NCBI RefSeq assembly: GCF_000321415.2
Contig: NC_019902.2
Location: 434,001-498,000, forward strand
From: Thioalkalivibrio nitratireducens DSM 14787
GTDB lineage: Bacteria > Pseudomonadota > Gammaproteobacteria > Ectothiorhodospirales > Ectothiorhodospiraceae
Length of the DNA stretch: 64,000 nt
Reading direction: 5' to 3'
The translations under genes and the position numbers were made by a program. The notes under the pieces were generated by a model. It saw only the letters and a list, made by a program, of their open reading frames with translations, ran no database searches and was not told the DNA's origin. Below are positions 26,402-36,212 of the stretch, piece after piece; the first letter of the stretch is position 1; each line of letters begins with the position of its first letter.

Positions 26402-27718
26402 CTAGGAATCGGGTGGAAACGGGCTCAGCGAACGGTCGCCGAGCAGCAGCGAAAGCCGTTCGAAGGCCAGCGCCAGCGCATATTCGGTGGCGGCGTTGAA
26501 ATGGGCGGCGGCGCTTTGCTGCACCATCGAATCGCCGAGGTCGGCGGTTTCTTCCATGTCGTAGAGTGCGCGGGCGCGGTCGATGTAGAGTTCCCGGTAG
26601 TCCATCCGTGCGAGCGCCTCTTCCCGTTGTACCAGCAGCGCCTCGATCTCGTAGAAGAGATCGCGTGTCGCGTCGCGGGCCTCGATCATCGCATGGGCCA
26701 GGTCGGCCTCGGCCAGGTGCCGCTCCGCGGTCGCCTGGCCCAGCGCTGCGCTGCGCTCGCGGCCCTGGTACAAGGGGATCTCCAGGATCAGGCTCGCCGC
26801 CACCGGGTTGCGGTCGCCGCCGAACTCCCGCGCCCAGGCGCCGGCCTGGACCTCCGCGCTCAGGCGCGGTCGGTTCATCGCGCGCGCGGCGTTGGCTCGG
26901 TGCCGCGCGGCTTCGATCTCGGTTCTGCGGGCCACCAATTCCGGGCTCTGTGTATCCACTGCGGCGAGCAGGCTGTCCAGATCCGGGAGTTCGGGGAGAA
27001 CCAGGGGCAACATTGGACCCAGCACCTGGGCCGGGGCCTGGCCAGGCCGGTTCAGTGTCTCGGCCAGTGCGGCACGGGTGCGGCGCTGGGCCTGCAGGGC
27101 CCGCAGGCGCTGACCGCGGGCGGTTTGATATTCGGACTCAAGCTCGAACAGGTCGATGTCGGAAACCTGCCCCAACTCGTTGCGGTCGCGGGCGCGCTCC
27201 AGGGTCACGAAGGCCGACGCCATGGCCTCGGTATCGCGGGCAAACGCCAGGTCGGCCAGGAGTACGTCGAAGTAACGCTCCATCACCCTCAACCGGTGCC
27301 GGGCGTGGGCGATCGCCTCGTGGGCGACGCGCGCGTCCACCTCGCGTTCGCCAGCGGCCACGCGGCCGCGGGTCTGCCCGAAGTCGCTCAGCAGCTTGCG
27401 CGCAGTCACTAGTGCGCGTGAATCGTCGCGGCCGTCGTCGGGCGCGTGGTCGTTGGGGTCGATCCAGCGCGCCTCCAGGTGCGCGTCGATCTTCAGGTCG
27501 CCGCGCGAGCGTTCACCCTCCAGCGCCTGCTCTGCGCGGTCGCGCAGCGCGCGGGCGCGCAGCAGGGTCGGGTGTTCGGCATCGATGGCCGCCAGTGCCG
27601 CCTCCAGCCGCAGGGGTTGGGGCAGCGGGTCGGGTTCGCCTGCGCCGGCGGTCGCAATGGCGCTGAACGCGACCAGGGCGCCGGCCAGCGCAGGCCGAAG
27701 AAGATCCCGTATCGGCAT
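26402..27718 (-). CDS. TolC-family outer-membrane efflux protein
   Basis: A 438-residue outer-membrane channel subunit. A signal peptide covers residues 1-27 (ending TAGAGEP). Two repeated outer-membrane-efflux-protein halves follow, with long amphipathic helices (LRLEAALAAIDAEHPTLLRARALRDRAE; later ELVARRTEIEAARHRANAARAMNRPRL). It lies 15 bp before the adaptor gene and is probably its partner. The substrate is not indicated by the sequence. Confidence 0.88.
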   Translation of the reverse strand: MPIRDLLRPALAGALVAFSAIATAGAGEPDPLPQPLRLEAALAAIDAEHPTLLRARALRDRAEQALEGERSRGDLKIDAHLEARWIDPNDHAPDDGRDDSRALVTARKLLSDFGQTRGRVAAGEREVDARVAHEAIAHARHRLRVMERYFDVLLADLAFARDTEAMASAFVTLERARDRNELGQVSDIDLFELESEYQTARGQRLRALQAQRRTRAALAETLNRPGQAPAQVLGPMLPLVLPELPDLDSLLAAVDTQSPELVARRTEIEAARHRANAARAMNRPRLSAEVQAGAWAREFGGDRNPVAASLILEIPLYQGRERSAALGQATAERHLAEADLAHAMIEARDATRDLFYEIEALLVQREEALARMDYRELYIDRARALYDMEETADLGDSMVQQSAAAHFNAATEYALALAFERLSLLLGDRSLSPFPPDS

Positions 27719-27726
27719 TGCGGTTC

Positions 27727-28266
27727 CTAGCGGGCTTCGCGCTTGAAGCGCGTGAAGTTCATCTGTCGGTAGTGGCCTTCGGCCACGAATTCACCCAACT
27801 GGAGAAATTCGCGGGTGTCGCGCGTCGCGCCAGTGAAGCGGGCAATCGGCTCGCCCTCGAGGTTGTAGAACTGAAACACCGGGGTGGCACGCACACGGTT
27901 CTCCCGGAACGCGAAGTCCGCCTGACGGTGGGTGTTGCCCTGGAAATCGATGATCTCGATGTCCCCCTCGACATCGACGCTGAAGATCGCGAAATGCTCG
28001 CGGTAGTAATCCTGCACCTCCGGCTGGTTCAGCACCTGCTGCTTCATTCGATGGCAGAACGGGCAGTCGTCCATCTCGAAGAAGATCAGAACGGCTTTCT
28101 TGCCGTCGGCCCGGGCTTCGTCCAGCTCCTCCTGGAAATCGCCAAAGGTCGGCTGGAAGAAGTGCTCGCCGGGATCCCGCGGGTCCGACGCAGCGAGCAG
28201 CGCGAATGGCGCCAGGGGCAGCGCCAGCAGTGCGAATCTGAAAAAGGCGGTGATGATGCGGGTCAT
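27727..28266 (-). CDS. SoxW-like exported thioredoxin-fold protein
   Basis: A 179-residue exported protein with a signal peptide (about 1-26, FALLALPLAPFALLAA) and a thioredoxin fold. The redox motif is in FFEMDDCPFCHRMKQQ; later parts include FSVDVEGDIEIIDF and VRATPVFQFYNLEG with the cis-Pro. It resembles the SoxW/DsbC-like periplasmic thioredoxins seen near sulfur-oxidation genes. The ATG at 28266 has GGAG 6 bases upstream. It is the first gene of a six-gene leftward operon continuing through the TolC-family, adaptor, cutA, dsbD and TlpA-like genes. Confidence 0.85.
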   Translation of the reverse strand: MTRIITAFFRFALLALPLAPFALLAASDPRDPGEHFFQPTFGDFQEELDEARADGKKAVLIFFEMDDCPFCHRMKQQVLNQPEVQDYYREHFAIFSVDVEGDIEIIDFQGNTHRQADFAFRENRVRATPVFQFYNLEGEPIARFTGATRDTREFLQLGEFVAEGHYRQMNFTRFKREAR

Positions 28267-28447
28267 ACGGCACTCCATCGAGTCTGTGGCGGCAGGGGCG
28301 CCTGTTGAGACGGGTGTGGGCGTCCGGAAATTCCGAGCGCTGCCGCTGCCGGCCGGTATTGGGCAGCGATGATAGCGCCAGTGGGCGTCCAACTCGACAG
28401 CCCGACGTGATCGGTGTTGCAATGAAGCACCCCTGATGGAGTCCGCG

Positions 28448-28921
28448 ATGGTGCACCCACTGCTGCCGCTGTTTCTGTTCCTCGGTGCGATTCTGCTCGA
28501 GATCTTCGGTTTCGCCTGGGTTGGCGGGGCCGTCGGTGCCCTGTCCACGGTCGCGCTGGTGGTGATCACCGCGGTGATCGGCCTGTGGATCTTCCGCCTT
28601 CAGGGGGTCGCGCACTGGCAGAGAATGCAGGGGATGCTGCAGCGCGGAGAACTCCCCGCACGCGACCTGCTCGAGGGCTGGCTGCTGATGCTGGCCGCGG
28701 TGCTGCTGCTCGTGCCGGGATTCTTCTCCGATGCCGCGGGTTTCCTGCTGCTGGTGCCGCCGTTGCGTACCAGGGTCGCGACCTGGCTGCTTGGTCGGCG
28801 CGGGGTCTGGGTCGCGGCTGCGCGGCGTGCCGGCCCCGATGCGGGCGATACCATCGAGGGCGAGTACCGCCGCCGGCAGGACGACGACACCGAACGGCTC
28901 GACGACCACCGCGACCGGTAG
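28448..28921 (+). CDS. fxsA: FxsA family membrane protein
   Basis: A 157-residue inner-membrane protein of the FxsA family. In E. coli FxsA relieves exclusion of phage T7 by the F plasmid; the native role is unknown. The first helices include MVHPLLPLFLFLGAILLEIFG and VGALSTVALVVITAVIGLW, followed by the conserved region QRGELPARDLLEGWLLMLAAVLLLVPGFFSDAAG. The charged tail is hydrophilic. The ATG at 28448 has GGAG 6 bases upstream, better than the Met four codons earlier. In many gammaproteobacteria fxsA lies next to groES, as here. Confidence 0.92.
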   Translation: MVHPLLPLFLFLGAILLEIFGFAWVGGAVGALSTVALVVITAVIGLWIFRLQGVAHWQRMQGMLQRGELPARDLLEGWLLMLAAVLLLVPGFFSDAAGFLLLVPPLRTRVATWLLGRRGVWVAAARRAGPDAGDTIEGEYRRRQDDDTERLDDHRDR

Positions 28922-28931
28922 TCTCCCCCCC

Positions 28932-28959
28932 TTGACAGGCGCCGGTGTGCTTCTATGAT
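28932..28959 (+). promoter_or_regulatory. sigma70-type promoter of groES-groEL
   Basis: A consensus -35 TTGACA (28932-28937) and a near-consensus -10 TATGAT (28954-28959) are separated by 16 bp, about 90 bp before groES. The -10 abuts a CIRCE operator. No convincing sigma32 promoter was seen between fxsA and groES, which suggests HrcA-type repression of a housekeeping promoter rather than sigma32 control; this is inference. Confidence 0.75.
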
Positions 28960-28985
28960 TGGCACTCGTTCGGCTCGGCTGCTAA
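28959..28985 (+). promoter_or_regulatory. CIRCE operator (HrcA site)
   Basis: TTGGCACTC, a 9-base spacer, then GGCTGCTAA. The CIRCE consensus is TTAGCACTC-N9-GAGTGCTAA, so the arms match at 8 of 9 and 7 of 9 positions with the exact spacing. It overlaps the last base of the -10 hexamer, a good place for repression by HrcA. hrcA itself is not in the window. Confidence 0.8.
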
Positions 28986-29047
28986 CAGCGTTTGTGCCGA
29001 ATCCCTGTTTATCCTGCAACACGACCCATAACTAAGGAGTTCGCACC

Positions 29048-31049
<2,002 letters not shown>

Positions 31050-31078
31050 GCCTGTCTCTGGCGCTGCAGCCCCCTCGA

Positions 31079-31107
31079 GACCCCGCTTCGGCGGGGTCTT
31101 TCTTTTT
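31079..31107 (+). terminator. Rho-independent terminator after groEL
   Basis: A perfect 8-bp stem GACCCCGC / GCGGGGTC with a TTCG tetraloop, followed by a T-rich run (TTTCTTTTT). It lies 30 bp after the groEL stop. Confidence 0.95.
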
Positions 31108-31108
31108 C

Positions 31109-31385
31109 CTGATGATCACGGAAGCTCCAGCAAGCTGGAACGGGCCATCTTCGAAACCGGCGTCATCGCGAGGAGCGAAGCCTTTAGCCGCGAGCGCAGC
31201 GTGGCGGGACGTGGCGATCCAGACGGCGATGGTCCTCCCCGCGCCGCCTGGATTATTCGCTGCGCTGACCCTGTGGGCCAGCCTTCGGCTGTTCAATGCG
31301 CTGCGCGCATTGGTGCCGCGCTACGCTCGCAATGACGACCGACGCAGAGCAGTCGCACTGGCTGAGGAAGTTTCGTGATAATCAG
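31109..31385 (+). repeat. MITE-like repeat, copy 2 (277 bp)
   Basis: Same family and orientation as the copy at 4105. Ends are CTGATGATCA and TGATAATCAG, one base from perfect inversion. It carries the full interior, including the segment GAAGCCTTTAGCCGCGAGCG missing from copy 1. It begins 2 bp after the T-run of the groEL terminator. The remaining stretch to the OmpA-like gene (31386-31664) holds no gene I can support and no clear promoter. Confidence 0.88.
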
Positions 31386-31664
31386 GTTCTTTTATGCGGG
31401 CGGAGCGCATGGATCCCGGCACCGGCGTACGTGGTGCCGCTTCGGTGCGGCGGCGACCATCTGTCTCAAATATGTGACATCCGTTGTCTTATGGACACGT
31501 TTTTTTTCGCGAAGGGGTGCAAATCCGCTGACTTTGTGCCACTATCAAGGTGTTGCAGGAGCATCGCCGGGCTCGATGCCCCGCATACGGTTCGACCCGT
31601 GGAAAGAGCAAGCTTGAAGGATTCATTTCCGGGTGATTCCGGTTCATCTGAGGAGACTGACAAC

Positions 31665-32294
31665 ATGCAAAGCAAGATGGTGAAGAATTTCCTGGCGCTG
31701 TCCGTGGCCGCCCTCGCAATGGGCACCGTGGGTAGTGTGTCGGCAGCAGGGGGTTGCGCGAACGTGGTGGATGCGTCCGGCACGCCCGTGCGTGACAGTT
31801 CCGGCGAATGTGTCCGCGCCTCGTCCTGGGCACCCGAGAGGGTCGGCCACGAGGGTTGCGCAGGGTTCATCGTGGCCGAAGCACCGGCACCGGCACCGGA
31901 ACCGCCGCCGCCCGCACCGGAACCGGAGTTCACCACGACCACGCTTAGCGCGGAGACGCTGTTCGACTTCGACAGCGCGACTCTGCGTCCGCAGGGACGT
32001 GAGACGCTGCGCGGCTTCGCGACCGAACTGACCTCCGCTGACGCGACCTACAGCTCGGTACTGGTGGAAGGGCATACCTGCTCCATCGGTCCGGCCGACT
32101 ACAACCAGGGTCTGTCCGAGCGCCGCGCCCAGAGTGTGGTGGATTACCTGGTCGGCCAGGGCATTCGGCCGGATGCCATCCGCATGGTCGGCTACGGCGA
32201 AACGCGTCCGACCGCGGACAACGCCACCCGCGCGGGTCGCGAACTGAACCGCCGCGTGGAAATCACCACCGACGTTCGCAAGCGCGTCCGTTAA
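31665..32294 (+). CDS. OmpA-family peptidoglycan-associated outer-membrane protein
   Basis: A 209-residue exported protein. The signal peptide is residues 1-28 (VAALAMGTVGSVSAA). A short cysteine-containing region and a PEPPPPAPEPE hinge follow, then an OmpA C-terminal domain (about 95-205) with LFDFDSATLRPQGRETL, VEGHTCSIGPADYNQGLSERRAQSV and the peptidoglycan-contact segment AGRELNRRVEI. There is no N-terminal beta-barrel, so it is a short OmpA-C protein rather than full OmpA. GAGGAG lies about 9 bases before the ATG. A terminator follows directly. Confidence 0.92.
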   Translation: MQSKMVKNFLALSVAALAMGTVGSVSAAGGCANVVDASGTPVRDSSGECVRASSWAPERVGHEGCAGFIVAEAPAPAPEPPPPAPEPEFTTTTLSAETLFDFDSATLRPQGRETLRGFATELTSADATYSSVLVEGHTCSIGPADYNQGLSERRAQSVVDYLVGQGIRPDAIRMVGYGETRPTADNATRAGRELNRRVEITTDVRKRVR

Positions 32295-32342
32295 CGACAA
32301 CCGGCGCGCGTGTCCCGCCGGCCCGGAGCCGGCGGGAGCGAG

Positions 32343-32368
32343 AAGGCCCCGCTTGCGGGGCCTTTCTT
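32343..32368 (+). terminator. Rho-independent terminator after OmpA-like gene
   Basis: A 10-bp stem AAGGCCCCGC / GCGGGGCCTT with a two-base TT loop in the strict pairing (a four-base loop is more likely), then TTCTT. It lies 49 bp past the stop. Confidence 0.9.
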
Positions 32369-32542
32369 CGTTCTGCAATGGCACGCTCGTTCAGCCACCC
32401 GTTCCAGCGCGGGATGTAACGGATGGCGCGCGGGCGGATGTGCCCCTGGACGCGGACCCCGGGGAAACCCGGCCAAGCGCCACGAATCGCCCGCGCAGCG
32501 ATCCCGCCGGGCCGCTGCGAGCCTGGTCGGGATCCGGCGCTA

Positions 32543-32571
32543 TTCGGCCACGCGGGCGTTCTTGGTACAAT
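32543..32571 (+). promoter_or_regulatory. Possible promoter of the sigma54-activator-like gene
   Basis: TACAAT (32566-32571) makes a good -10, 35 bp before the start codon; TTCGGC 17 bp upstream is only a weak -35. The interval 32369-32605 holds nothing else I can support. Confidence 0.35.
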
Positions 32572-32605
32572 CCGGCGCACAAGCTCGATCCAGGTCCCCG
32601 GTCCG

Positions 32606-33568
32606 ATGCAGGCGAACCCCATTCTCGGTGAATCCCCGGAACTGCAGGCAGTGCTGCGGGCTGCGCAACTGGTCGCGAAGGCGGACTGCCCGGTCCTGAT
32701 CCTCGGCGAGTCCGGCACTGGCAAGGAGGAACTGGCCCGCAGGCTGCACCGCTTCAGCCCCCGCGCCGACGGGCCGTTCGTCGCGGTGAACTGTGGGGCG
32801 TTGCCGGCCGAACTGGCCGAGTCCGAACTGTTCGGTCACCGCCGCGGGGCGTTTACCGGTGCCGACCGCGACCATCCGGGTTTCGTCGGCGCGGCCGAGG
32901 GTGGCACGCTGTTCCTGGACGAGATCGGGGATCTGCCACTGCCGCTGCAGCCAAAGCTGTTGCGTTTCCTCGAGCGGGGCGAACGCCAGGCGCTGGGAGA
33001 ATCCCGCGCGCGTACCGCGAACGTGCGGGTGCTCGCGGCCACCCACCGCGACCTGCACGATGCCGCGGACCAGGGTCTGTTCCGCCGCGACCTGTTTTAT
33101 CGGCTGCATGTGGTACCGCTGGAACTGCCGCCGCTGCGCCTGCGTGGCAGCGATGTGCTGTTGCTCGCCGACCACTTTCTGGCGGAGTTCGCGCGCGCGC
33201 ACGATGCCTCCGCTCCGCGCCTGAATCGTGCCGCACGCCAGGCGCTGCGCAGCCATTCCTGGCCCGGCAACGTGCGCGAACTGAGGCACCTGTGCGAGCG
33301 GCTGGTGCTGTTGCTGCCCGGCCAGCTGCTGGGCCCGGAGAATCTCGGTCTCCGGGCAGGTCAGGCCGCGCCGGCGGATCGTCGGGGAACACCTTCCGGG
33401 CTGGTCGAATTGCCCGTCGAAGGCCTCGAGTTCGAGGCCCTGGAACACGACCTGCTGCGGCAGGCGATGGAGCGCGCCCGCGGCTGCAAGGCCAGGGCCG
33501 CCCGCCTGCTCGGCCTCAGCCGCAATACACTGCTGTACCGCCTCAAGAAGCACGCGATCGAGGGCTGA
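32606..33568 (+). CDS. Sigma54-activator AAA+ / Fis-HTH regulator without sensor domain
   Basis: A 320-residue AAA+ bacterial enhancer-binding-type regulator. The central domain starts almost at residue 1 ([16 protein letters not shown]), with Walker [14 protein letters not shown], the GAFTGA sigma54-contact loop (residues 85-90, followed by D), Walker [12 protein letters not shown] and the [12 protein letters not shown] region. The Fis-type helix-turn-helix is at the end ([24 protein letters not shown]). Unlike NtrC there is no receiver or other sensor domain, so control may be by abundance or a partner protein. It converges on the NosL cluster (59-bp gap) but nothing shows that it regulates it. 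Confidence 0.9.
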   Translation: MQANPILGESPELQAVLRAAQLVAKADCPVLILGESGTGKEELARRLHRFSPRADGPFVAVNCGALPAELAESELFGHRRGAFTGADRDHPGFVGAAEGGTLFLDEIGDLPLPLQPKLLRFLERGERQALGESRARTANVRVLAATHRDLHDAADQGLFRRDLFYRLHVVPLELPPLRLRGSDVLLLADHFLAEFARAHDASAPRLNRAARQALRSHSWPGNVRELRHLCERLVLLLPGQLLGPENLGLRAGQAAPADRRGTPSGLVELPVEGLEFEALEHDLLRQAMERARGCKARAARLLGLSRNTLLYRLKKHAIEG

Positions 33569-33627
33569 AACGCCGGACGCGCTGGCGCCGCGACCCGGCC
33601 TTGTGCGCACGGGGTCGGCGGCTCCGG

Positions 33628-34140
33628 TTACCGCACCCGGCCGGCGTCCAGGTCCTGCAGCAAGTCCGGGGTGACCTCGTCGAAGCGCAGGATCTGGGTG
33701 CCCTCGTGGTCCTCCAGGAATTCGCGGGCGTCGGCCCCGGTGGCCAGCGGCACAAGCTCGTGGCCCATCGGGCCCAGCACATCCGATCCGATTACGTACC
33801 AGGCCGAGCGGGCATCGATCCGGGTCAGGCCGTAGTACTCGGTTACTCCAATTGCCGTGATCGCTTCCTCGCTCCGGCCGGGAGCATAGCGGAGCAGATC
33901 GAACAGGTACTTGAACAGATCCTTGGCTCCGTCGAAATGGTCGCTATGCCCGTCGTCGTACAGCACCGTCGCGATCCATGCGGGGTAGCGTGCGACCAGC
34001 ATCCCGCAGACGGGACAGGTGTCCCGAACCTCGGGGTCGGGCACCGAGAACCCGGCCGGTTTGGTGTCGGCCACAGCGACCGCCGCGGCCAGCGTCAGGA
34101 TCACCGCCAGGAACATCCTGAGGTGGTTTTGGTAGCTCAT
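33628..34140 (-). CDS. NosL-family copper protein 1
   Basis: A 170-residue NosL-type protein. Residues 1-24 form a Sec-type signal peptide (FLAVILTLAAAVAVAD). The metal-site motif CPVCGMLV lies at about 42-49, followed by the family core DDGHSDHFDGAKDLFKYLFD and SDVLGPMGHELVPLATGADAREFLEDH. NosL is a Cu(I) protein that helps build the copper centre of N2O reductase. Unlike classical NosL there is no lipobox. A near-perfect AGGAGGT lies 6 bases before the ATG. It is the last gene of the eight-gene leftward cluster. Confidence 0.88.
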   Translation of the reverse strand: MSYQNHLRMFLAVILTLAAAVAVADTKPAGFSVPDPEVRDTCPVCGMLVARYPAWIATVLYDDGHSDHFDGAKDLFKYLFDLLRYAPGRSEEAITAIGVTEYYGLTRIDARSAWYVIGSDVLGPMGHELVPLATGADAREFLEDHEGTQILRFDEVTPDLLQDLDAGRVR

Positions 34141-34242
34141 CTTGTTACCTCCTGTGTCGACGCATCGTCGCCGTTGGGGTCCGACGCGGCTGCGGGTTGC
34201 CCCGTCGTTGCCTGGATCCCGGATGCCGCGCGGCGCGGCCGG

Positions 34243-34857
34243 CTAGTCGCGCGGCCGTTGCTGCTGCATCCGCGCCCGTCGTTCCGCACGTCGGCGGCGG
34301 ATCATCGCGGTATCCCGGGCCATGTCCAGGTAGGCCGCGGTCAGGGCTGCATCGAAGTCACCCAACTCGCCGCCCTGGTCCTGCTGCACGGTTTCGGCCG
34401 CGGCGCGTGACGCGAAGGCCATTTTGCTGCGGGCCGTCATCGTCCCGGGAAGGGAGCTGCCGATCAGGTACTGTGCCGCGTCCACGTTGACGAGCGGCCG
34501 AAGCTCCTCGCCGCTGCCGTAGTCGGCCACGTAAATGGCCTTCGGCCCGCGGTCGATGTTCAGGCTCAGGCTGATCGCGGTGCAGTGCAGCGAACAGGTG
34601 CCGTCGACGCGGTCGTCGTCGTAGTGGACCAGGTGCCGGCTGTGCTGCCACTGCCGCCGGTCCATGCCGCAGTAGGGGCAGCGCGGGTATTTCTCGAGTT
34701 CGTCCCGCAGCGGATCCGGATCCGGCGGCGCCTTCGGCATGAACTGCAGGGGTGTGCCGTCGCCGTCGCAGCGGGGCGCCTCCGCGGCTGCGGCCTTGCC
34801 GAACGTGGCCGCCAGCCCCGCCAGCACCGTTCCCTTCAGCAGGTGTCTCCTGTTCAT
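34243..34857 (-). CDS. NosL-family copper protein 2 with Tat-type signal
   Basis: A 204-residue protein with a second NosL-type site. The N-terminus MNRRHLLKGTVLAGLAATFG carries a twin-arginine and hydrophobic segment as in Tat signal peptides, so it may be exported folded. The CPYCGMDR motif lies at about 60-67, followed by HLVHYDDDRVDGTCSLHCTAISL, which contains two extra cysteines, then the NosL-like SKMAFASRAAAE. The tail is Arg-rich. AAGGAGA lies 7 bases before the ATG. Lying 102 bp from NosL 1, it suggests two steps of metal handling; that is inference. Confidence 0.85.
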   Translation of the reverse strand: MNRRHLLKGTVLAGLAATFGKAAAAEAPRCDGDGTPLQFMPKAPPDPDPLRDELEKYPRCPYCGMDRRQWQHSRHLVHYDDDRVDGTCSLHCTAISLSLNIDRGPKAIYVADYGSGEELRPLVNVDAAQYLIGSSLPGTMTARSKMAFASRAAAETVQQDQGGELGDFDAALTAAYLDMARDTAMIRRRRAERRARMQQQRPRD

Positions 34858-34959
34858 TTCATCGTCTCCTTCGTCTTCGTCGTCGCATGTATCATCAACA
34901 GAGGTGTCCGAGTACGGATCCGCTAATCCGAGCAGGCACCCTGTCGTCCCGTGAGCCTC

Positions 34960-35649
34960 TCAACTCCCGACCAGGCCCCGCATCACCTGGAAATAACTGA
35001 CGCCCTGGTACAGCGTGCCGGCCCCGAGAACGATCACGCATAGCGCGGCCGCCTGCATCAAGCGGCCGCGTGCCCTGCAGCCGAGCCGCCCGACGACGAC
35101 GCTCAGCGCCAGCATCGAGGGCAGTGTGCCGAGGCCGAACGCGAGCATCAGGGCCGCCCCGGGCAGCGGCCCCCCGGCGGCGGTCGCCTGTACCGCCACT
35201 GCCAGGGTCAGCGAGCAGGGCATGAAGCCGTTGATCGTGCCCCCGATCCAGGCGCCGGCCAGCGGGCCACGCCTGTCGGCGGTACGCAGCGCGTGATTCA
35301 GCAGGGCCGGGGGCAATACCGAGAACCCGAACCGCCGCAGGGGTCCGATCCCGAGAAGATCCAGACCGAGCAGGATCACCACCACGCCCGCCACGATCAT
35401 CAGCACGCCCTGGGCCGCGCCCAGCGTGCCGGCGGAAATCAACAGCCCGATGGCCCCGGCGGCGGCGCCAGCGGCGACATAGACCGATACCCGCGCCCCG
35501 TGGTAAGCCGCGTAGGTCACCGGGTTGCGCGAATGCCGGCCCATCTTGAGGAAAAACGCCGAGATCAGTCCGCCGCACATGCCCACACAGTGGCCGCTGC
35601 CGAGCAGTCCGGCCAGGAACGCGATGCCCCAGGTGTACTCGGGTTGCAT
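34960..35649 (-). CDS. TauE/SafE-family membrane protein
   Basis: A 229-residue inner-membrane protein with about six helices. The conserved GSGHCVGMCGGLISAFF motif at the start is typical of the UreH/TauE-SafE-like group often found beside cytochrome oxidase and copper genes, and FMPCSLTLAVAVQ in the middle carries another cysteine. Possible roles are transport of copper or a thiol compound; none is proven for this subgroup. It overlaps the TlpA-like gene by one base-pair step (ATGA). Confidence 0.85.
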   Translation of the reverse strand: MQPEYTWGIAFLAGLLGSGHCVGMCGGLISAFFLKMGRHSRNPVTYAAYHGARVSVYVAAGAAAGAIGLLISAGTLGAAQGVLMIVAGVVVILLGLDLLGIGPLRRFGFSVLPPALLNHALRTADRRGPLAGAWIGGTINGFMPCSLTLAVAVQATAAGGPLPGAALMLAFGLGTLPSMLALSVVVGRLGCRARGRLMQAAALCVIVLGAGTLYQGVSYFQVMRGLVGS

Positions 35650-36203
35650 CAGCGACGGGCTCCGGCCGGGACAGGGCTGGCGGTGGACGGGGACGGCGCC
35701 GGGTCGGCGCCGGTCTCGAGCAGCGGGAGCGCCATGCGTTCGAAGGTCGCGGCGTCGGACTCCCCCAGGATCCGGCCACGGACGATTCCCTCGCGGTCGA
35801 TGAAGTACGTCACCGGGATCGCGACCACGCCATAGCGGCGCGCGACCGCGGAATCGGGGTCGAGCAGTGTCGGGTACGAATAGCCGACCCGCTCGGCGAA
35901 GCGCGCGGCCCGGTCGTGGTTCTGTCCTACGTTCACCGCGAGGATCTCGAGTCCCCGGTCGCGCAGCTGTTGGTACACCGGTTCCAGCTCGCGCATCTCC
36001 CGGCGGCAGAACGGACACCAGTCGGCCCAGAATCGCAGCGCCACCACGCGGCCCTGCTGCTCGGAGAATGTCGCCCGTCCGCCGTCGAGCCGCTCGAGGT
36101 CGAACGCCGGCGCCGGCTCGCCGTTCGCGATCGTCGGCCGTTCGCCGCCACAGCCGGCGGCCAGCACCGGGAGCAGCAGCCAGATCAGGATCCGTGCGCG
36201 CAT
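35649..36203 (-). CDS. TlpA-type thioredoxin lipoprotein
   Basis: A 184-residue redoxin lipoprotein. The lipobox LAAGC ends a short signal peptide (residues 1-18). The thioredoxin domain has RFWADWCPFCRREMRELEP and the cis-Pro segment VVAIPVTYFIDREG. TlpA-like proteins reduce disulfides at copper or heme assembly sites. It sits between the TauE/SafE gene and the polytopic membrane protein gene, consistent with keeping the NosL or target cysteines reduced. The C-terminus is proline-rich. Confidence 0.9.
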   Translation of the reverse strand: MRARILIWLLLPVLAAGCGGERPTIANGEPAPAFDLERLDGGRATFSEQQGRVVALRFWADWCPFCRREMRELEPVYQQLRDRGLEILAVNVGQNHDRAARFAERVGYSYPTLLDPDSAVARRYGVVAIPVTYFIDREGIVRGRILGESDAATFERMALPLLETGADPAPSPSTASPVPAGARR

Positions 36204-36212
36204 CCGTCCCCC

